This document shows, in pieces, positions 8,613 through 17,543 of a stretch of DNA of 41,730 nt (positions are counted from its first letter, which is position 1; every line of letters begins with the position of its first letter). The stretch is from an uncultured Bacteroidota bacterium. GTDB taxonomy: Bacteria > Bacteroidota > Bacteroidia > Bacteroidales > CAIWKO01. Made by a program: the position numbers and the translations under genes. The DNA is taken from positions 1-41,730 of the forward strand of contig CALGYY010000089.1 of NCBI GenBank assembly GCA_937934705.1. The letters run 5' to 3'. The notes beneath the pieces are model-generated. The model saw nothing but the letters and a program-made list of their open reading frames with translations, was not told the DNA's origin and did no database searches.

Positions 8613-8640
8613 GTCATTCAGACGGGAATGCCCGGTTCAC

Positions 8641-9381
8641 TTACAGCAGAAGGTGATTTCTGAGGCGACCGGAGCCGATCAGCTGAATGCTGTATTTATC
8701 GCACGCACCTTTGATGAAGTTATCCATATATGCCTGGTTGTGGACATCGCTTCCGGCAAATTCCACCCATCCGCGGCTGATGAGGGTACGGGCCATTTGC
8801 CGGACCTCGTGGCCATAACTTCCTGACAGGGAGCTGAGGTTAACCTGCAGATGCACATCACGGTCGATCAGGCTCTCGGGCATTTTTAAATTGTGGTGCC
8901 AGTAAGCATAGCGTTCAGCATGTGCCAGGATCAGGTTATAACCGGCACTCTGGAGTTCGTAAATAATTTCAGATAGTGCAGGGTGGGGGACGAAATAGGA
9001 TAATTCGATCAACAGGTAGTTCTCTCCGAAAGTGAGGAAATGCCCCTCTTTCATCAGCTTATCGAACCCGTCTTCGATCTGGTACTCTGCTGCTGCCATG
9101 ACTTCTATGTCAATATGCTCAGCAGTCAGTGCCTGCTGCAAGCTGGCCATTCCCCCGAGAATGATCTCAGGAGTATTGCGGAACCTGCTGTTCACGTGGG
9201 GTGTGGTGATCAGCTTACGGTAACCTAATGCGGCGAAACGGCGAATCAGGCTGATGCTCTCCTCCGCAGTCTTAGCGCCATCGTCGATGCCCGGAATCAG
9301 GTGAGAGTGCATGTCTGCCGCCAGGGCCGAAAGGTCCGGCATTTCAGGGTCGTGCGCCTTTCTGAACGGGTTGCGGAACAT
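8641..9381 (-). CDS. CpsB/CapC-family tyrosine-protein phosphatase (PHP domain)
   Basis: 246 residues. The PHP metal-site motifs are present: DMHSHLIPGIDDGAKTAEES near residue 25, TTPHVNSRF, ILAHAERY and FAGSDVHN. Members such as CpsB and YwqE dephosphorylate the bacterial tyrosine kinases that control capsule or exopolysaccharide chain length. It lies 3 bp after the epimerase gene and closes the sugar-nucleotide operon, supporting a role in surface polysaccharide regulation. The matching Wzc-type kinase is not in the window. Confidence 0.88.
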   Translation of the reverse strand: MFRNPFRKAHDPEMPDLSALAADMHSHLIPGIDDGAKTAEESISLIRRFAALGYRKLITTPHVNSRFRNTPEIILGGMASLQQALTAEHIDIEVMAAAEYQIEDGFDKLMKEGHFLTFGENYLLIELSYFVPHPALSEIIYELQSAGYNLILAHAERYAYWHHNLKMPESLIDRDVHLQVNLSSLSGSYGHEVRQMARTLISRGWVEFAGSDVHNQAYMDNFIKGACDKYSIQLIGSGRLRNHLLL

Positions 9382-9384
9382 GGG

Positions 9385-10395
9385 TCAGTGAGATGGGTTA
9401 TTCTTCTGATGCTGCTTTGCAAACCATGCCCAGGTAATGCTAAGGCCCTCTTCAACTCTAATCGCAGGCTCATATCCCAGGATATTTCGGGCTTTGCTGA
9501 TGTCGGCCAGGGAATGTCTGACATCCCCTTCACGGTCGGAGCGGTAAACCGGCTCCAGGTCAGAGCCGGCAATGGATTTGAGATAATGGTATAATTCATT
9601 CACCGTGATCCGTTCTCCCACGGCGACATTAAAGACCTGCCCGCTGATCCCCTCATGGCTGGCAAAAATGGCCCGGATATTCGCCTGCACAGCGTTTTCA
9701 ACAAAGGTGAAATCACGCGATTGTTCCCCGTCGCCGTTGATAAAGGGCTTCTCATTGTCCAGAAGGGCCTTCATGAAAAGAGGAATAGCGGCCGCGTAAG
9801 GCCCTTCCGGGTTCTGCCGCGGACCGTAAATATTGAAATACCGGAGTCCGATAATTTCCATCCGATAAACCTGGGAGAAGACCTGAGCGTAGAGTTCGTT
9901 GGTGCGCTTGGTCACCGCGTAGGGTGACAAAGGATTGCCCAGATGATCCTCGGTTTTGGGCAGGACGGGACTGTCGCCGAACACTGATGATGAACTGGCG
10001 TAAACCACCCTTTTCACCCTGCACTCACGTGCTGCGGTTAAAATATTGAGAAAGCCGTTGACATTGCTGTCGTTCGTGGCCAGGGGATCCTTAATGGAGC
10101 GTGGTACTGAGCCCAGGGCCGCCTGGTGGAATATGAAATCCTTACCTTTTGCGGCCTCCAGGCAGGCTGCAGCATCACAGATGTCTGACTTCAGGAATCG
10201 GTAAGCTGCATTGTTTTCAAAGATCCGCACATTATCTATACTGCCCGTGCTCAGGTTATCCATGGCCGTGACTTTTCCGGCACCATGTTTCAGCAGGTAT
10301 TCCACGATGTGCGAACCGACAAATCCGGCCCCGCCTGTCACCAGGAATGAATATTTACCCAGGTTACCGGGGTGGAAGGGGCTTTCGTACATCAT
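9385..10395 (-). CDS. UDP-N-acetylhexosamine 4-epimerase-like SDR (WbpP/TviC type)
   Basis: 336 residues, extended short-chain dehydrogenase. The NAD-binding motif GGAGFVGSH lies near residue 21, the catalytic Ser-Tyr-Lys set is in YASSSSVFGD and PYAVTK, and LRYFNIYGPRQNPEGPYAA is the block typical of WbpP/WbgU/TviC enzymes. The family interconverts UDP-GlcNAc with UDP-GalNAc, or the corresponding uronic acids. Which substrate applies here cannot be told from sequence alone. The ATG overlaps the rfbB stop by 4 bp (translational coupling). It could act after the TviB-like dehydrogenase of the same operon. Confidence 0.82.
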   Translation of the reverse strand: MMYESPFHPGNLGKYSFLVTGGAGFVGSHIVEYLLKHGAGKVTAMDNLSTGSIDNVRIFENNAAYRFLKSDICDAAACLEAAKGKDFIFHQAALGSVPRSIKDPLATNDSNVNGFLNILTAARECRVKRVVYASSSSVFGDSPVLPKTEDHLGNPLSPYAVTKRTNELYAQVFSQVYRMEIIGLRYFNIYGPRQNPEGPYAAAIPLFMKALLDNEKPFINGDGEQSRDFTFVENAVQANIRAIFASHEGISGQVFNVAVGERITVNELYHYLKSIAGSDLEPVYRSDREGDVRHSLADISKARNILGYEPAIRVEEGLSITWAWFAKQHQKNNPSH

Positions 10396-11450
10396 CTTTT
10401 TTTATACATTTCATCATAATACTTCTGGTAATCACCGCTGGTCACATTCTGCAGCCATTCCCCGTTGGCCAGGTACCAGTCGACCGTGCGTTCAAGCCCT
10501 TCTTCAAACTGCAGGGAAGGTTGCCAGCCCAGCTCGTTCTGAAGTTTTTGTGAATCGATGGCGTAGCGAAGGTCGTGTCCTGCGCGGTCTTTCACGTACG
10601 TGATCAGTGAAGCAGCACTGCCTTCCGGCTGTCCCAGCTTACGGTCCATGATGCGGCACAGCAGGTGAACCAGGTCGATGTTGCGCCATTCATTATTCCC
10701 GCCGATATTGTAGGTTTCTCCGGTCCTGCCCTTATGATAGATCAGGTCAATGGCGGTCACATGGTCTTCCACATACAGCCAATCCCTCACGTTGAGCCCC
10801 TCTCCGTAAACCGGCAGGGGTTTTTTATGGATGATATTGTTAATCATCAGGGGGATGAGTTTTTCCGGGAAATGATTGGGGCCGTAATTATTGCTGCAGT
10901 TGGAGATGATCACCGGCAGTCCGAAGGTATGGTGCCAGGCCATAACAAAATGATCGCTGGAGGCCTTGGAAGCAGAATAGGGAGAGCGCGGATCATAGGC
11001 GGTCTCTTCAGTGAAAAAACCCTCATCGCTCAGACTACCGTACACTTCATCCGTGGAGACATGATAGAAAAGCTTCCTGTCTGCAGAATCTTTCCATATG
11101 TGGCGTGCGGCATTCAGCAGGTTAACGGTTCCGAATACATTGGTGCGGATAAACTCAACCGGATTGCTAATGCTGCGGTCAACATGCGATTCCGCGGCAA
11201 GGTGCATAATCCCGTCGAAACGGTATTTTTCAAAAAGACTGATCATGAGATCGCCGTCGACAATATCTGCTTTCACGAATTCATAATTGGGCGCCTGCTC
11301 CACATCTTTCAGATTGGCCAGATTCCCGGCATAGGTGAGTTTGTCGAGGTTGATGATCCTGTATTCCGGATAGCGGTTCACCATACGCCGGACCAGGTGA
11401 GAGCCGATAAAGCCCGCACCCCCGGTGATCAGAATGGTTTTACTTGACAT
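10392..11450 (-). CDS. rfbB: dTDP-glucose 4,6-dehydratase
   Basis: 352 residues. The Rossmann motif GGAGFIGSHLVRRM is at the N-terminus. DKLTYAGNLANLKDV is the block that separates RfbB from other SDR enzymes. The active site is HVSTDEVYGSL with YSASKASSDH, and SNNYGPNHFPEKLIPLMI follows. It dehydrates dTDP-glucose to dTDP-4-keto-6-deoxyglucose, the precursor of rhamnose and many 6-deoxy sugars. The partner genes rfbA, rfbC and rfbD are not in this window. It lies 2 bp after galE. Confidence 0.93.
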   Translation of the reverse strand: MSSKTILITGGAGFIGSHLVRRMVNRYPEYRIINLDKLTYAGNLANLKDVEQAPNYEFVKADIVDGDLMISLFEKYRFDGIMHLAAESHVDRSISNPVEFIRTNVFGTVNLLNAARHIWKDSADRKLFYHVSTDEVYGSLSDEGFFTEETAYDPRSPYSASKASSDHFVMAWHHTFGLPVIISNCSNNYGPNHFPEKLIPLMINNIIHKKPLPVYGEGLNVRDWLYVEDHVTAIDLIYHKGRTGETYNIGGNNEWRNIDLVHLLCRIMDRKLGQPEGSAASLITYVKDRAGHDLRYAIDSQKLQNELGWQPSLQFEEGLERTVDWYLANGEWLQNVTSGDYQKYYDEMYKKR

Positions 11451-11452
11451 AT

Positions 11453-12478
11453 TTATTTTATATTGTTTTCATGCAGATACTGTTCCCATTTCCAGGCCGA
11501 CAATACCATCTCTTCCAGTCCGGCTTCTGCCTTCCATCCCAAAACTTCATTCGCTTTCTGTGTATCGGCCCAAACCTCAGGGACATCTCCGGCGCGTCTT
11601 GCTGTGATTCTGTAATTCAGCTTCTGACCGCTGATCTTCTCAAAGGCCCGGATCACCTCAAGAACAGAGAATGCCTGCCCGGTCCCGAGGTTGAAAAACT
11701 CCACCTGTTCTTTGCTATGACCCTTGTGCATACGCTCCAGCGCAACCACATGGGCTTTCGCCAGGTCTGTCACATGAATGTAATCACGCATACAGGTCCC
11801 GTCTTTGGTGGGGTAATCATCCCCATAAACTGACAGTACCTCCCGCTTTCCGATCGCCGTCTGCGTCATGTAAGGGATCAGGTTATTCGGAGTTCCCAGA
11901 GGCAGTTCGCCGATAAGGGCTGAAGAATGTGCCCCGATCGGATTGAAATACCTGAGAATTTCAGCCCTCAGATCTGAGGTGCGGGCAGCATCACAAATCA
12001 TCTCCTCCGAAATCTGTTTGGTGTTCCCGTAAGGCGAAAGCGCTGGTTTCACGGGTGCTGTCTCGTCAACCGGCAGTTGATCCGGCAACCCGTAAACCGT
12101 ACATGAACTTGAGAACACAAGGTTCTGACAGCCTGCGTCCTGCATACACATCAACAGATGGGCGGTGCTGCTGAGGTTATTCCTGTAATATTTCAGCGGC
12201 AACTGCATGGACTCACCCACGGCCTTGAAAGCAGCAAAATGGATCACGCCGTCAAAAGGGCCTTCTTCACGAAAAAGTAAACTCAGAGCATTCAGATCGC
12301 AAAGGTCAGTCTGGCTGAAGTCAATGGTTTTACCGCTGATGGCGGCTATGCCATGAAGTACTTCCTTTCCGGAATTACTAAGGTTATCGGCAATACATAC
12401 GGTATGCCCGGCGGCAAGGAGCTCCACCACGGTGTGTGAACCAATAAAGCCTGTACCCCCGGTGACCAGTACTTTCAT
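11453..12478 (-). CDS. galE: UDP-glucose 4-epimerase
   Basis: 341 residues. GGTGFIGSHTVVELLAAGH binds NAD. IADNLSNSGKEV matches the GalE block that follows it. The catalytic residues are in SSSCTVYG and SPYGNTK, and the C-terminal part has YPTKDGTCMRDYIHV and FNLGTGQAFSVLEV. The enzyme interconverts UDP-glucose and UDP-galactose. It sits 16 bp after the dehydrogenase gene and is co-transcribed with the operon. Confidence 0.95.
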   Translation of the reverse strand: MKVLVTGGTGFIGSHTVVELLAAGHTVCIADNLSNSGKEVLHGIAAISGKTIDFSQTDLCDLNALSLLFREEGPFDGVIHFAAFKAVGESMQLPLKYYRNNLSSTAHLLMCMQDAGCQNLVFSSSCTVYGLPDQLPVDETAPVKPALSPYGNTKQISEEMICDAARTSDLRAEILRYFNPIGAHSSALIGELPLGTPNNLIPYMTQTAIGKREVLSVYGDDYPTKDGTCMRDYIHVTDLAKAHVVALERMHKGHSKEQVEFFNLGTGQAFSVLEVIRAFEKISGQKLNYRITARRAGDVPEVWADTQKANEVLGWKAEAGLEEMVLSAWKWEQYLHENNIK

Positions 12479-12494
12479 GCCTGCGATGTTTTGG

Positions 12495-13790
12495 TTAAAG
12501 GCTCCAGTAACTCATGTTTTTGATCTTTCCGCGGTAAATACCCTTGATGTCAACCAGGATTGACTTATCGGCCGACAGCTTGCGGAAATCCTCTTCAGTG
12601 AGTTCATAATACTGCTGGTGGGAAACCGCAACTACGATCGCATCGTAAGGTCCGGCAGGTTTTTCAGTCAGACCGAATCCGTATTCGTGCTGCAATTCTT
12701 TACTGCTGGCAAAGGGATCCACGATGTCGACCTGTACACCGTAGGATTTAAATTCACTGACAACGTCGGCAACCCTTGAATTGCGGATATCACTCACATT
12801 TTCTTTGAAGGTGGCGCCCATGATCAGCACCTTTGAGTTCAGGACGTTTTTCCCGGCGGCGATAATCTTTTTTACCGTTTGCTTGGCCACGTAAAAGCCC
12901 ATGGAATCATTCACAAAGCGGCCTGAATTGATAATCTGGGCATGATAACGGAATTCCTTGGCTTTGTATGTCAGGTAATACGGATCCACACCGATGCAAT
13001 GCCCGCCGACAAGTCCGGGATAGAAGCGCAAAAAATTCCACTTGGTTCCTGCGGCCTCCAGCACTTCGTAAGTGTTGATGCCCATTCGGTTAAAAATGAT
13101 CGACAATTCATTCATCAACGCAATGTTCACATCACGCTGCGTGTTCTCGATGATCTTGGCGGATTCAGCGACCTTGATACTCGAAGCCCGGTGAACGCCT
13201 GCCCTGACCACCAGTTCATAAGTCTTCGCAATATTGTCGAGTGATTCTTCATCACAACCCGAAACCACTTTGGTGATGGTGGTGATGGTGTGTTCCTTGT
13301 CACCGGGGTTAATGCGCTCGGGTGAAAAACCCACCTTGAAATCCTGAACGAATTTCAGTCCCGACAGCTTCTCCATCACAGGGATGCAGTCTTCCTCTGT
13401 ACAACCAGGGTAAACGGTGGATTCAAACACCACGTAATCTCCCTTCTTCAGTACTTTGCCCACGCTGTTGCAGGCGCCGATCAGCGGGGTGAGGTCCGGC
13501 AGGTTGTGACTGTCGATTGGTGTGGGAACCGCCACGATGTGAAAAGAAGCCGATTTAAGGTCTTCCACATGGCTGGTGAATTGAATATCGCAGCCTTCGA
13601 AGGCAGTGCTGTCCAGCTCTTCACTCGGGTCTATTCCCTTCTTCATCATTTCAACGCGGTCGGGCTTAATATCGAACCCGATCACTTTAATTCTTTTGGC
13701 AAATTCCAGTGCGATGTGTAAACCCACGTAACCCAATCCGATCACGGAAAGCGTGGTTTTCTTGTCTAGCAGATCCTGATAAATACTCAT
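12495..13790 (-). CDS. UDP-N-acetylhexosamine 6-dehydrogenase (TviB/WbpO-like)
   Basis: 431 residues of the UDP-glucose/GDP-mannose dehydrogenase superfamily. The NAD motif is SVIGLGYVGLHIALEFAK. VPTPIDSHNLPDLTPL and ESTVYPGCTEEDC resemble the TviB/WbpO branch acting on UDP-GlcNAc or UDP-GalNAc. The catalytic Cys is in GGHCIGVDPYY, and the C-terminal domain contains ATFKENVSDIRNSRV. It oxidises C6 of the sugar to a carboxylate with two NAD+. In this operon it would supply UDP-GlcNAc uronic acid to the next three enzymes (positions 13796-16586). Confidence 0.9.
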   Translation of the reverse strand: MSIYQDLLDKKTTLSVIGLGYVGLHIALEFAKRIKVIGFDIKPDRVEMMKKGIDPSEELDSTAFEGCDIQFTSHVEDLKSASFHIVAVPTPIDSHNLPDLTPLIGACNSVGKVLKKGDYVVFESTVYPGCTEEDCIPVMEKLSGLKFVQDFKVGFSPERINPGDKEHTITTITKVVSGCDEESLDNIAKTYELVVRAGVHRASSIKVAESAKIIENTQRDVNIALMNELSIIFNRMGINTYEVLEAAGTKWNFLRFYPGLVGGHCIGVDPYYLTYKAKEFRYHAQIINSGRFVNDSMGFYVAKQTVKKIIAAGKNVLNSKVLIMGATFKENVSDIRNSRVADVVSEFKSYGVQVDIVDPFASSKELQHEYGFGLTEKPAGPYDAIVVAVSHQQYYELTEEDFRKLSADKSILVDIKGIYRGKIKNMSYWSL

Positions 13791-13795
13791 AATAC

Positions 13796-14851
13796 TTATG
13801 GATTAATATTTCTGTTCTTGTGAATATATTTTTCCGGACGGGTGTTATAGATCCGTTCGATGATGTCAACTACTTTAAGCCCTTCCAGGGCGTTGGTGGT
13901 AATAGTGTTGCGGTTTTTCAGGGTGTCAATCACATTCTCGATCACGTAGTGATGGTTGGCCGCGCTACCCTTATAGGCACCATAATCATTGGCAGGGTTG
14001 ACAGGTTCAAGCTCCGGCATTACATAATCTTTAATATGACACACTTCCACTTCGTTCATATACTGCCCGCCGATCTTCACACTGCCTTTTTCTCCGATCA
14101 TGGTCATGCTGCTCTCCAGATTACTGTCCCAAACGGATGTACTGTAATTGATACAGCCCATCCCCCCGTTCAGAAAACGGAAACTGATCATCCCGGAGTC
14201 TTCAAAATCGGTGGTCTGCTGATGGTTGAAATCGCCGAAATGTCCGCGGATATCTGTAATGTCGCCAAAAAGCCAGTACATGATGTCGATAAAATGAGAG
14301 AACTGGGTGAATAAGGTTCCCCCGTCAAGTTTCGCATCACCCTTCCAGTTGCCCTTTTTGTAGTAGCGCTCATCTCTGTTCCAGTAACAATTGACCTGGA
14401 CCATATAAAGCTCTCCCAGCAGCTTTTTGTCAATCACCTCCTTGATCCATTTGGACGGGGGAGAGTAGCGGTTCTGCATCACGGGAAAAACCTGGCGGGA
14501 AACATTCAGCGCCTGGTGCAGCACCTGTTCAACGCCTGAGCGGGTCAGTCCCAGGGGTTTTTCGCATACCACGTGCTTGCCGTGGTTGAGCCCCAGGAGG
14601 GAATGCTCAGTGTGATAACCGTTGGGCGTGCAAACATTCAGTACATCAAATTCGATCCCGGAGCCAAGCAGTTCTTCAATGCTGCTGAAAAATGGAACCT
14701 CATACTGGCCGATGCCGAGTTGCTCCTTCGGAAGAATGTCGCAAAGCGCAGCGAGTCCGGCTTCTTCATGCCGCACCACCATCTCGGCGTGTCGCTTACC
14801 GATATGCCCGCACCCGACAACAGCAAAGCGGATTTTTGAGTCTGTATTCAT
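13796..14851 (-). CDS. wbpB: Gfo/Idh/MocA oxidoreductase, WbpB/WlbA-like
   Basis: 351 residues from the ATG at 14851. A frame to 14974 exists but would overlap the acetyltransferase by 107 bp and lacks family similarity. The N-terminus IRFAVVGCGHIGKRHAEM is the Rossmann fold. VCEKPLGL carries the conserved Lys-Pro. MQNRYSPPSKWIKE and GGTLFTQFSHFIDIMYWL match the WbpB/WlbA group, which oxidises C3 of UDP-GlcNAc uronic acid to a 3-keto sugar. It is placed between the dehydrogenase and the acetyltransferase exactly as the pathway needs. Confidence 0.87.
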   Translation of the reverse strand: MNTDSKIRFAVVGCGHIGKRHAEMVVRHEEAGLAALCDILPKEQLGIGQYEVPFFSSIEELLGSGIEFDVLNVCTPNGYHTEHSLLGLNHGKHVVCEKPLGLTRSGVEQVLHQALNVSRQVFPVMQNRYSPPSKWIKEVIDKKLLGELYMVQVNCYWNRDERYYKKGNWKGDAKLDGGTLFTQFSHFIDIMYWLFGDITDIRGHFGDFNHQQTTDFEDSGMISFRFLNGGMGCINYSTSVWDSNLESSMTMIGEKGSVKIGGQYMNEVEVCHIKDYVMPELEPVNPANDYGAYKGSAANHHYVIENVIDTLKNRNTITTNALEGLKVVDIIERIYNTRPEKYIHKNRNINP

Positions 14852-14867
14852 CTGTTTCTTTCTTGGT

Positions 14868-15446
14868 TCAGGATATTTTTCTGACTTTCCCGTTTTCCAG
14901 CCTGTATTTTTCGCCGCTTTCCGGACAGATGGCTTCACCTTCAGTATTGAAATGAAGCCGGTGCCCGTATTCACTCATCCAACCCACCTGTCGCCCGGGA
15001 TTGCCAACCACGAGTGCATATGCAGGAACATCGCGGGTGACCACCGCACCTGCACCGATGAAGGAGAATTCCCCGATCTCGTGACCGCAGACAATCGTGG
15101 CATTAGCTCCAATGGATGCGCCCTTTCTGACCAGGGTTTTCGCATATTCACTCTTGCGATTGACTGCACTTCGCGGGTTCACCACATTGGTGAATACCAT
15201 CGACGGGCCAAGAAATACGTCATCTTCACATATTACTCCTGTGTAAATTGAAACATTATTCTGTATTTTGACATTTTTACCGAGCACTACTCCGGGGCTG
15301 ACCACAACATTTTGTCCGATGTTGCAGGCTTCACCGATTTCGCAACCCGGCATGATATGGGTGAAATGCCAGATCTTTGTTCCTTCACCAATCACGCAGC
15401 CTTCGTCGATAACGGCTGTTTCATGTGCAAAATATTTCTTTTCCAT
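14868..15446 (-). CDS. wbpD: UDP-2-acetamido-3-amino-uronate N-acetyltransferase, WbpD/WlbB-like
   Basis: 192 residues of left-handed beta-helix (hexapeptide repeats such as VIGEGTKIWHF, NIGQNVVVSPG, VKIQNNVSIY). PSMVFTNVVNPRSAV and GASIGANATIVCG are the characteristic WbpD/WlbB blocks, as is the C-terminal GRQVGWMSEYGHRL. It transfers acetyl from acetyl-CoA to the 3-amino group made by the neighbouring aminotransferase. The trimeric hexapeptide fold is inferred from family. Spacing is 9 bp after the aminotransferase and 16 bp before the oxidoreductase. Confidence 0.9.
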   Translation of the reverse strand: MEKKYFAHETAVIDEGCVIGEGTKIWHFTHIMPGCEIGEACNIGQNVVVSPGVVLGKNVKIQNNVSIYTGVICEDDVFLGPSMVFTNVVNPRSAVNRKSEYAKTLVRKGASIGANATIVCGHEIGEFSFIGAGAVVTRDVPAYALVVGNPGRQVGWMSEYGHRLHFNTEGEAICPESGEKYRLENGKVRKIS

Positions 15447-15455
15447 GGCAGGTGT

Positions 15456-16586
15456 TTATGCTTTAAAGAATTCCTTAACAGCGGAAGTGATGTATTGCAA
15501 TTGCTCTTCGTCCAGTTCTGTATGCATGGGAAGCGAGATCACTGTTTTCGACAGCATTTCCGTCACCGGGAAGTCGCCCTCCTTGTACCTCGGGTCAAGG
15601 TAAGCCTTTTGCATGTGCAGGGGAACCGGGTAGTAGATCATGGCCGGGATGTCTTTTGACTGCAGGAATTCCTGCAGGGCATTCCGGTCGATCCCCCCGG
15701 TGACCAGCGTGTACTGATGGAACACATGGGTGGAACGCTTTGAGCGCACCGGCGTGATCAGTTGAGAGATCCCGCTGAAGGCCGCGTCGTAATAGTCCGC
15801 AGCACGTTGCCTGGCTGCGGCATAAGCATCCAGTCTTTGTAACTTAACGTTGAGCACTGCTGCCTGAATACTGTCGAGCCTCGAATTAACCCCGATCATA
15901 TCATGATAATAGCGCTTCACCATGCCATGGTTCACGATATAGCGCAGTTTCTCTGCCAGCTGATCACTGTTGGTAAAAATGGCTCCGCCATCTCCATAAC
16001 AGCCCAGATTTTTGGATGGGAAAAAGGACGTACAGCCGATCTCTGCAATAGCTCCGCCTTTTTTCCTGCTTCCGTCAGCGAAGATATAGTCAGCCCCGAT
16101 GGCCTGGCAGTTGTCTTCAATCACATGCAGCTTATGCTTTCCGGCAATCGCCATGATCTCTTCCATATCGGCACATTGCCCGAAAAGGTGGACCGGAACG
16201 ATGGCTTTGGTCTTCGGCGTGATAGCACGCTCAACAGCCAGGGGGTCAATATTGAAGGTGTCGGGCAATACATCCACCAGTACCGGCGTCAGTCCCAGGA
16301 GTGCAATCACCTCTGCCGTGGCAATAAAAGTAAAAGAAGTCGTAATCACTTCATCCCCGGGTTTCAGATCCAGTGCCATCATGGCACATTGCAGGGCATC
16401 CGTACCATTGGCGCAGGGAATCACATGCTTCACCCCCAGGTACTCTTCCAGATGCTCCTGGAAACGCTTTACCGCCGGTCCGTTCACAAATGCTGTTGAA
16501 TCAATCACTTCCTGAATGGCAGCATCGATCTCCGGCTTCATATTCAGGTATTGGCTTTTCAGGTCGACCATCTGGATCTTTCTCAT
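15456..16586 (-). CDS. wbpE: DegT/DnrJ/EryC1 aminotransferase, WbpE/WlbC-like
   Basis: 376 residues, PLP-dependent sugar aminotransferase. The N-terminus IQMVDLKSQYLNMKPEID and GTDALQCAMMALDLKPGDEV are typical. The PLP Asp is in VIEDNCQAIGA, and the Schiff-base Lys is in FFPSKNLGCYGDGGAIFT. It transaminates the 3-keto sugar from the WbpB-like enzyme, usually with glutamate. It is the first gene of the operon, and its ATG lies about 50 bp downstream of a -7 box. Confidence 0.92.
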   Translation of the reverse strand: MRKIQMVDLKSQYLNMKPEIDAAIQEVIDSTAFVNGPAVKRFQEHLEEYLGVKHVIPCANGTDALQCAMMALDLKPGDEVITTSFTFIATAEVIALLGLTPVLVDVLPDTFNIDPLAVERAITPKTKAIVPVHLFGQCADMEEIMAIAGKHKLHVIEDNCQAIGADYIFADGSRKKGGAIAEIGCTSFFPSKNLGCYGDGGAIFTNSDQLAEKLRYIVNHGMVKRYYHDMIGVNSRLDSIQAAVLNVKLQRLDAYAAARQRAADYYDAAFSGISQLITPVRSKRSTHVFHQYTLVTGGIDRNALQEFLQSKDIPAMIYYPVPLHMQKAYLDPRYKEGDFPVTEMLSKTVISLPMHTELDEEQLQYITSAVKEFFKA

Positions 16587-16637
16587 TTTAAAGCCCTCTC
16601 TTACAGTTAGTTAATAAAATTTCGCAATTATTTGCTG

Positions 16638-16645
16638 CAAAGATA
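16638..16645 (-). promoter_or_regulatory. Promoter -7 box of the sugar-nucleotide operon
   Basis: TATCTTTG on the minus strand (16645-16638) matches TAnnTTTG. A clear -33 box was not found. The expected start near 16631 would give a leader of about 45 nt. The box lies in the divergent 183-bp region shared with the plus-strand waaA unit. Confidence 0.55.
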
Positions 16646-16746
16646 GGAATTAATGTGCTATTCAGGTGAGCCGACCTGCGAATGAAGGTCATCGGGGCCT
16701 GCGGGGATCGTAAAATATTTGCGGCAGATCTTCGTTAAGAAATTCA

Positions 16747-16754
16747 TACTTTTG
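16747..16754 (+). promoter_or_regulatory. Promoter -7 box of the OMP-waaA-rdgB unit
   Basis: TACTTTTG matches TAnnTTTG and ends 15 bp before the ATG at 16770, so the leader would be only about 10 nt. A TTTG at 16718-16721 lies 25 bp upstream, further than the ideal 19, so the -33 element is doubtful. Confidence 0.5.
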
Positions 16755-16769
16755 CACAAATAACCGGGA

Positions 16770-17531
16770 ATGAAACGTATTTTAACCCTCCTCAGTCTGT
16801 CATGTATCATATTTCCCTCCATGCTGAGGGCCCAGAGTAATGTGAAGGATTCGGCTTTGAATATTTCCATGATTCAGGCAAACTTCGCTTACCAGTGGCC
16901 GGGGGGAGACCTGAAGGACCGGTATGGCAGCAATTCGGCAGTGGGAGGGAGATTCATGGTAAAGCTGAAAAAGAACTGGCTGATCGGCGCATCATACGAT
17001 TATATGTTCGGATCCCGTGTGAAGATCGGCGACACCCTTTTTCAGTCTGTGACCACCGAAGACGGTTTCTTTATCAACCGCAACGGGGAACTGGATGATC
17101 CCGTACTTTTCGAAAGAGGTTACAACGTGTCGGTCCGTTTCGGCAAGCTGTTCCCGGTCTGGAGTCCCAACCCGAATTCCGGACCCTTCATCACGGCCGG
17201 TGTGGGTTACCTGCAGCATAAGATCCGAATTGAAAATGACGGCAATACTATTCCCCAGTTGTTGGGTGATTACCGTAAGGGGTGGGATAAAATGTGCAGC
17301 GGCGTGGCTGTTTCCGAAATGATCGGCTATATGTTCTTCGGCAACCAGCGTCTGGTCAGTTTTTACGGAGGTGTTGAATTTACCCAGGCCTTCACCAGGA
17401 GTCGCCGATCCTATGATTTCAATCTTCAGGGCTACGACGATACCAAACGTGTTGATTTGCAATATGCCATAAAAATCGGGTGGATCATCCCATTCTACAA
17501 GCGCAAACCCGCGGGATATTATTTCGATTAG
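16770..17531 (+). CDS. Outer-membrane beta-barrel protein of unknown function
   Basis: 253 residues with a clear signal peptide (MKRILTLLSLSCIIFPSMLRAQ). The mature part alternates polar and hydrophobic residues as expected of a small beta-barrel: WLIGASYDYMFGSRV, then GPFITAGVGYLQHKI, then VSFYGGVEFTQAF and YAIKIGWIIPFY. I know of no defined activity. The adjacency to waaA with a 12-bp gap suggests co-expression with LPS synthesis. Confidence 0.7.
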   Translation: MKRILTLLSLSCIIFPSMLRAQSNVKDSALNISMIQANFAYQWPGGDLKDRYGSNSAVGGRFMVKLKKNWLIGASYDYMFGSRVKIGDTLFQSVTTEDGFFINRNGELDDPVLFERGYNVSVRFGKLFPVWSPNPNSGPFITAGVGYLQHKIRIENDGNTIPQLLGDYRKGWDKMCSGVAVSEMIGYMFFGNQRLVSFYGGVEFTQAFTRSRRSYDFNLQGYDDTKRVDLQYAIKIGWIIPFYKRKPAGYYFD

Positions 17532-17543
17532 TCCGCCCGGCTT

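Noticed and set aside
14852..14974. Upstream extension of the WbpB-like gene
   Set aside because: Would overlap the acetyltransferase by 107 bp and has no family similarity; ATG 14851 precedes the Rossmann motif directly.
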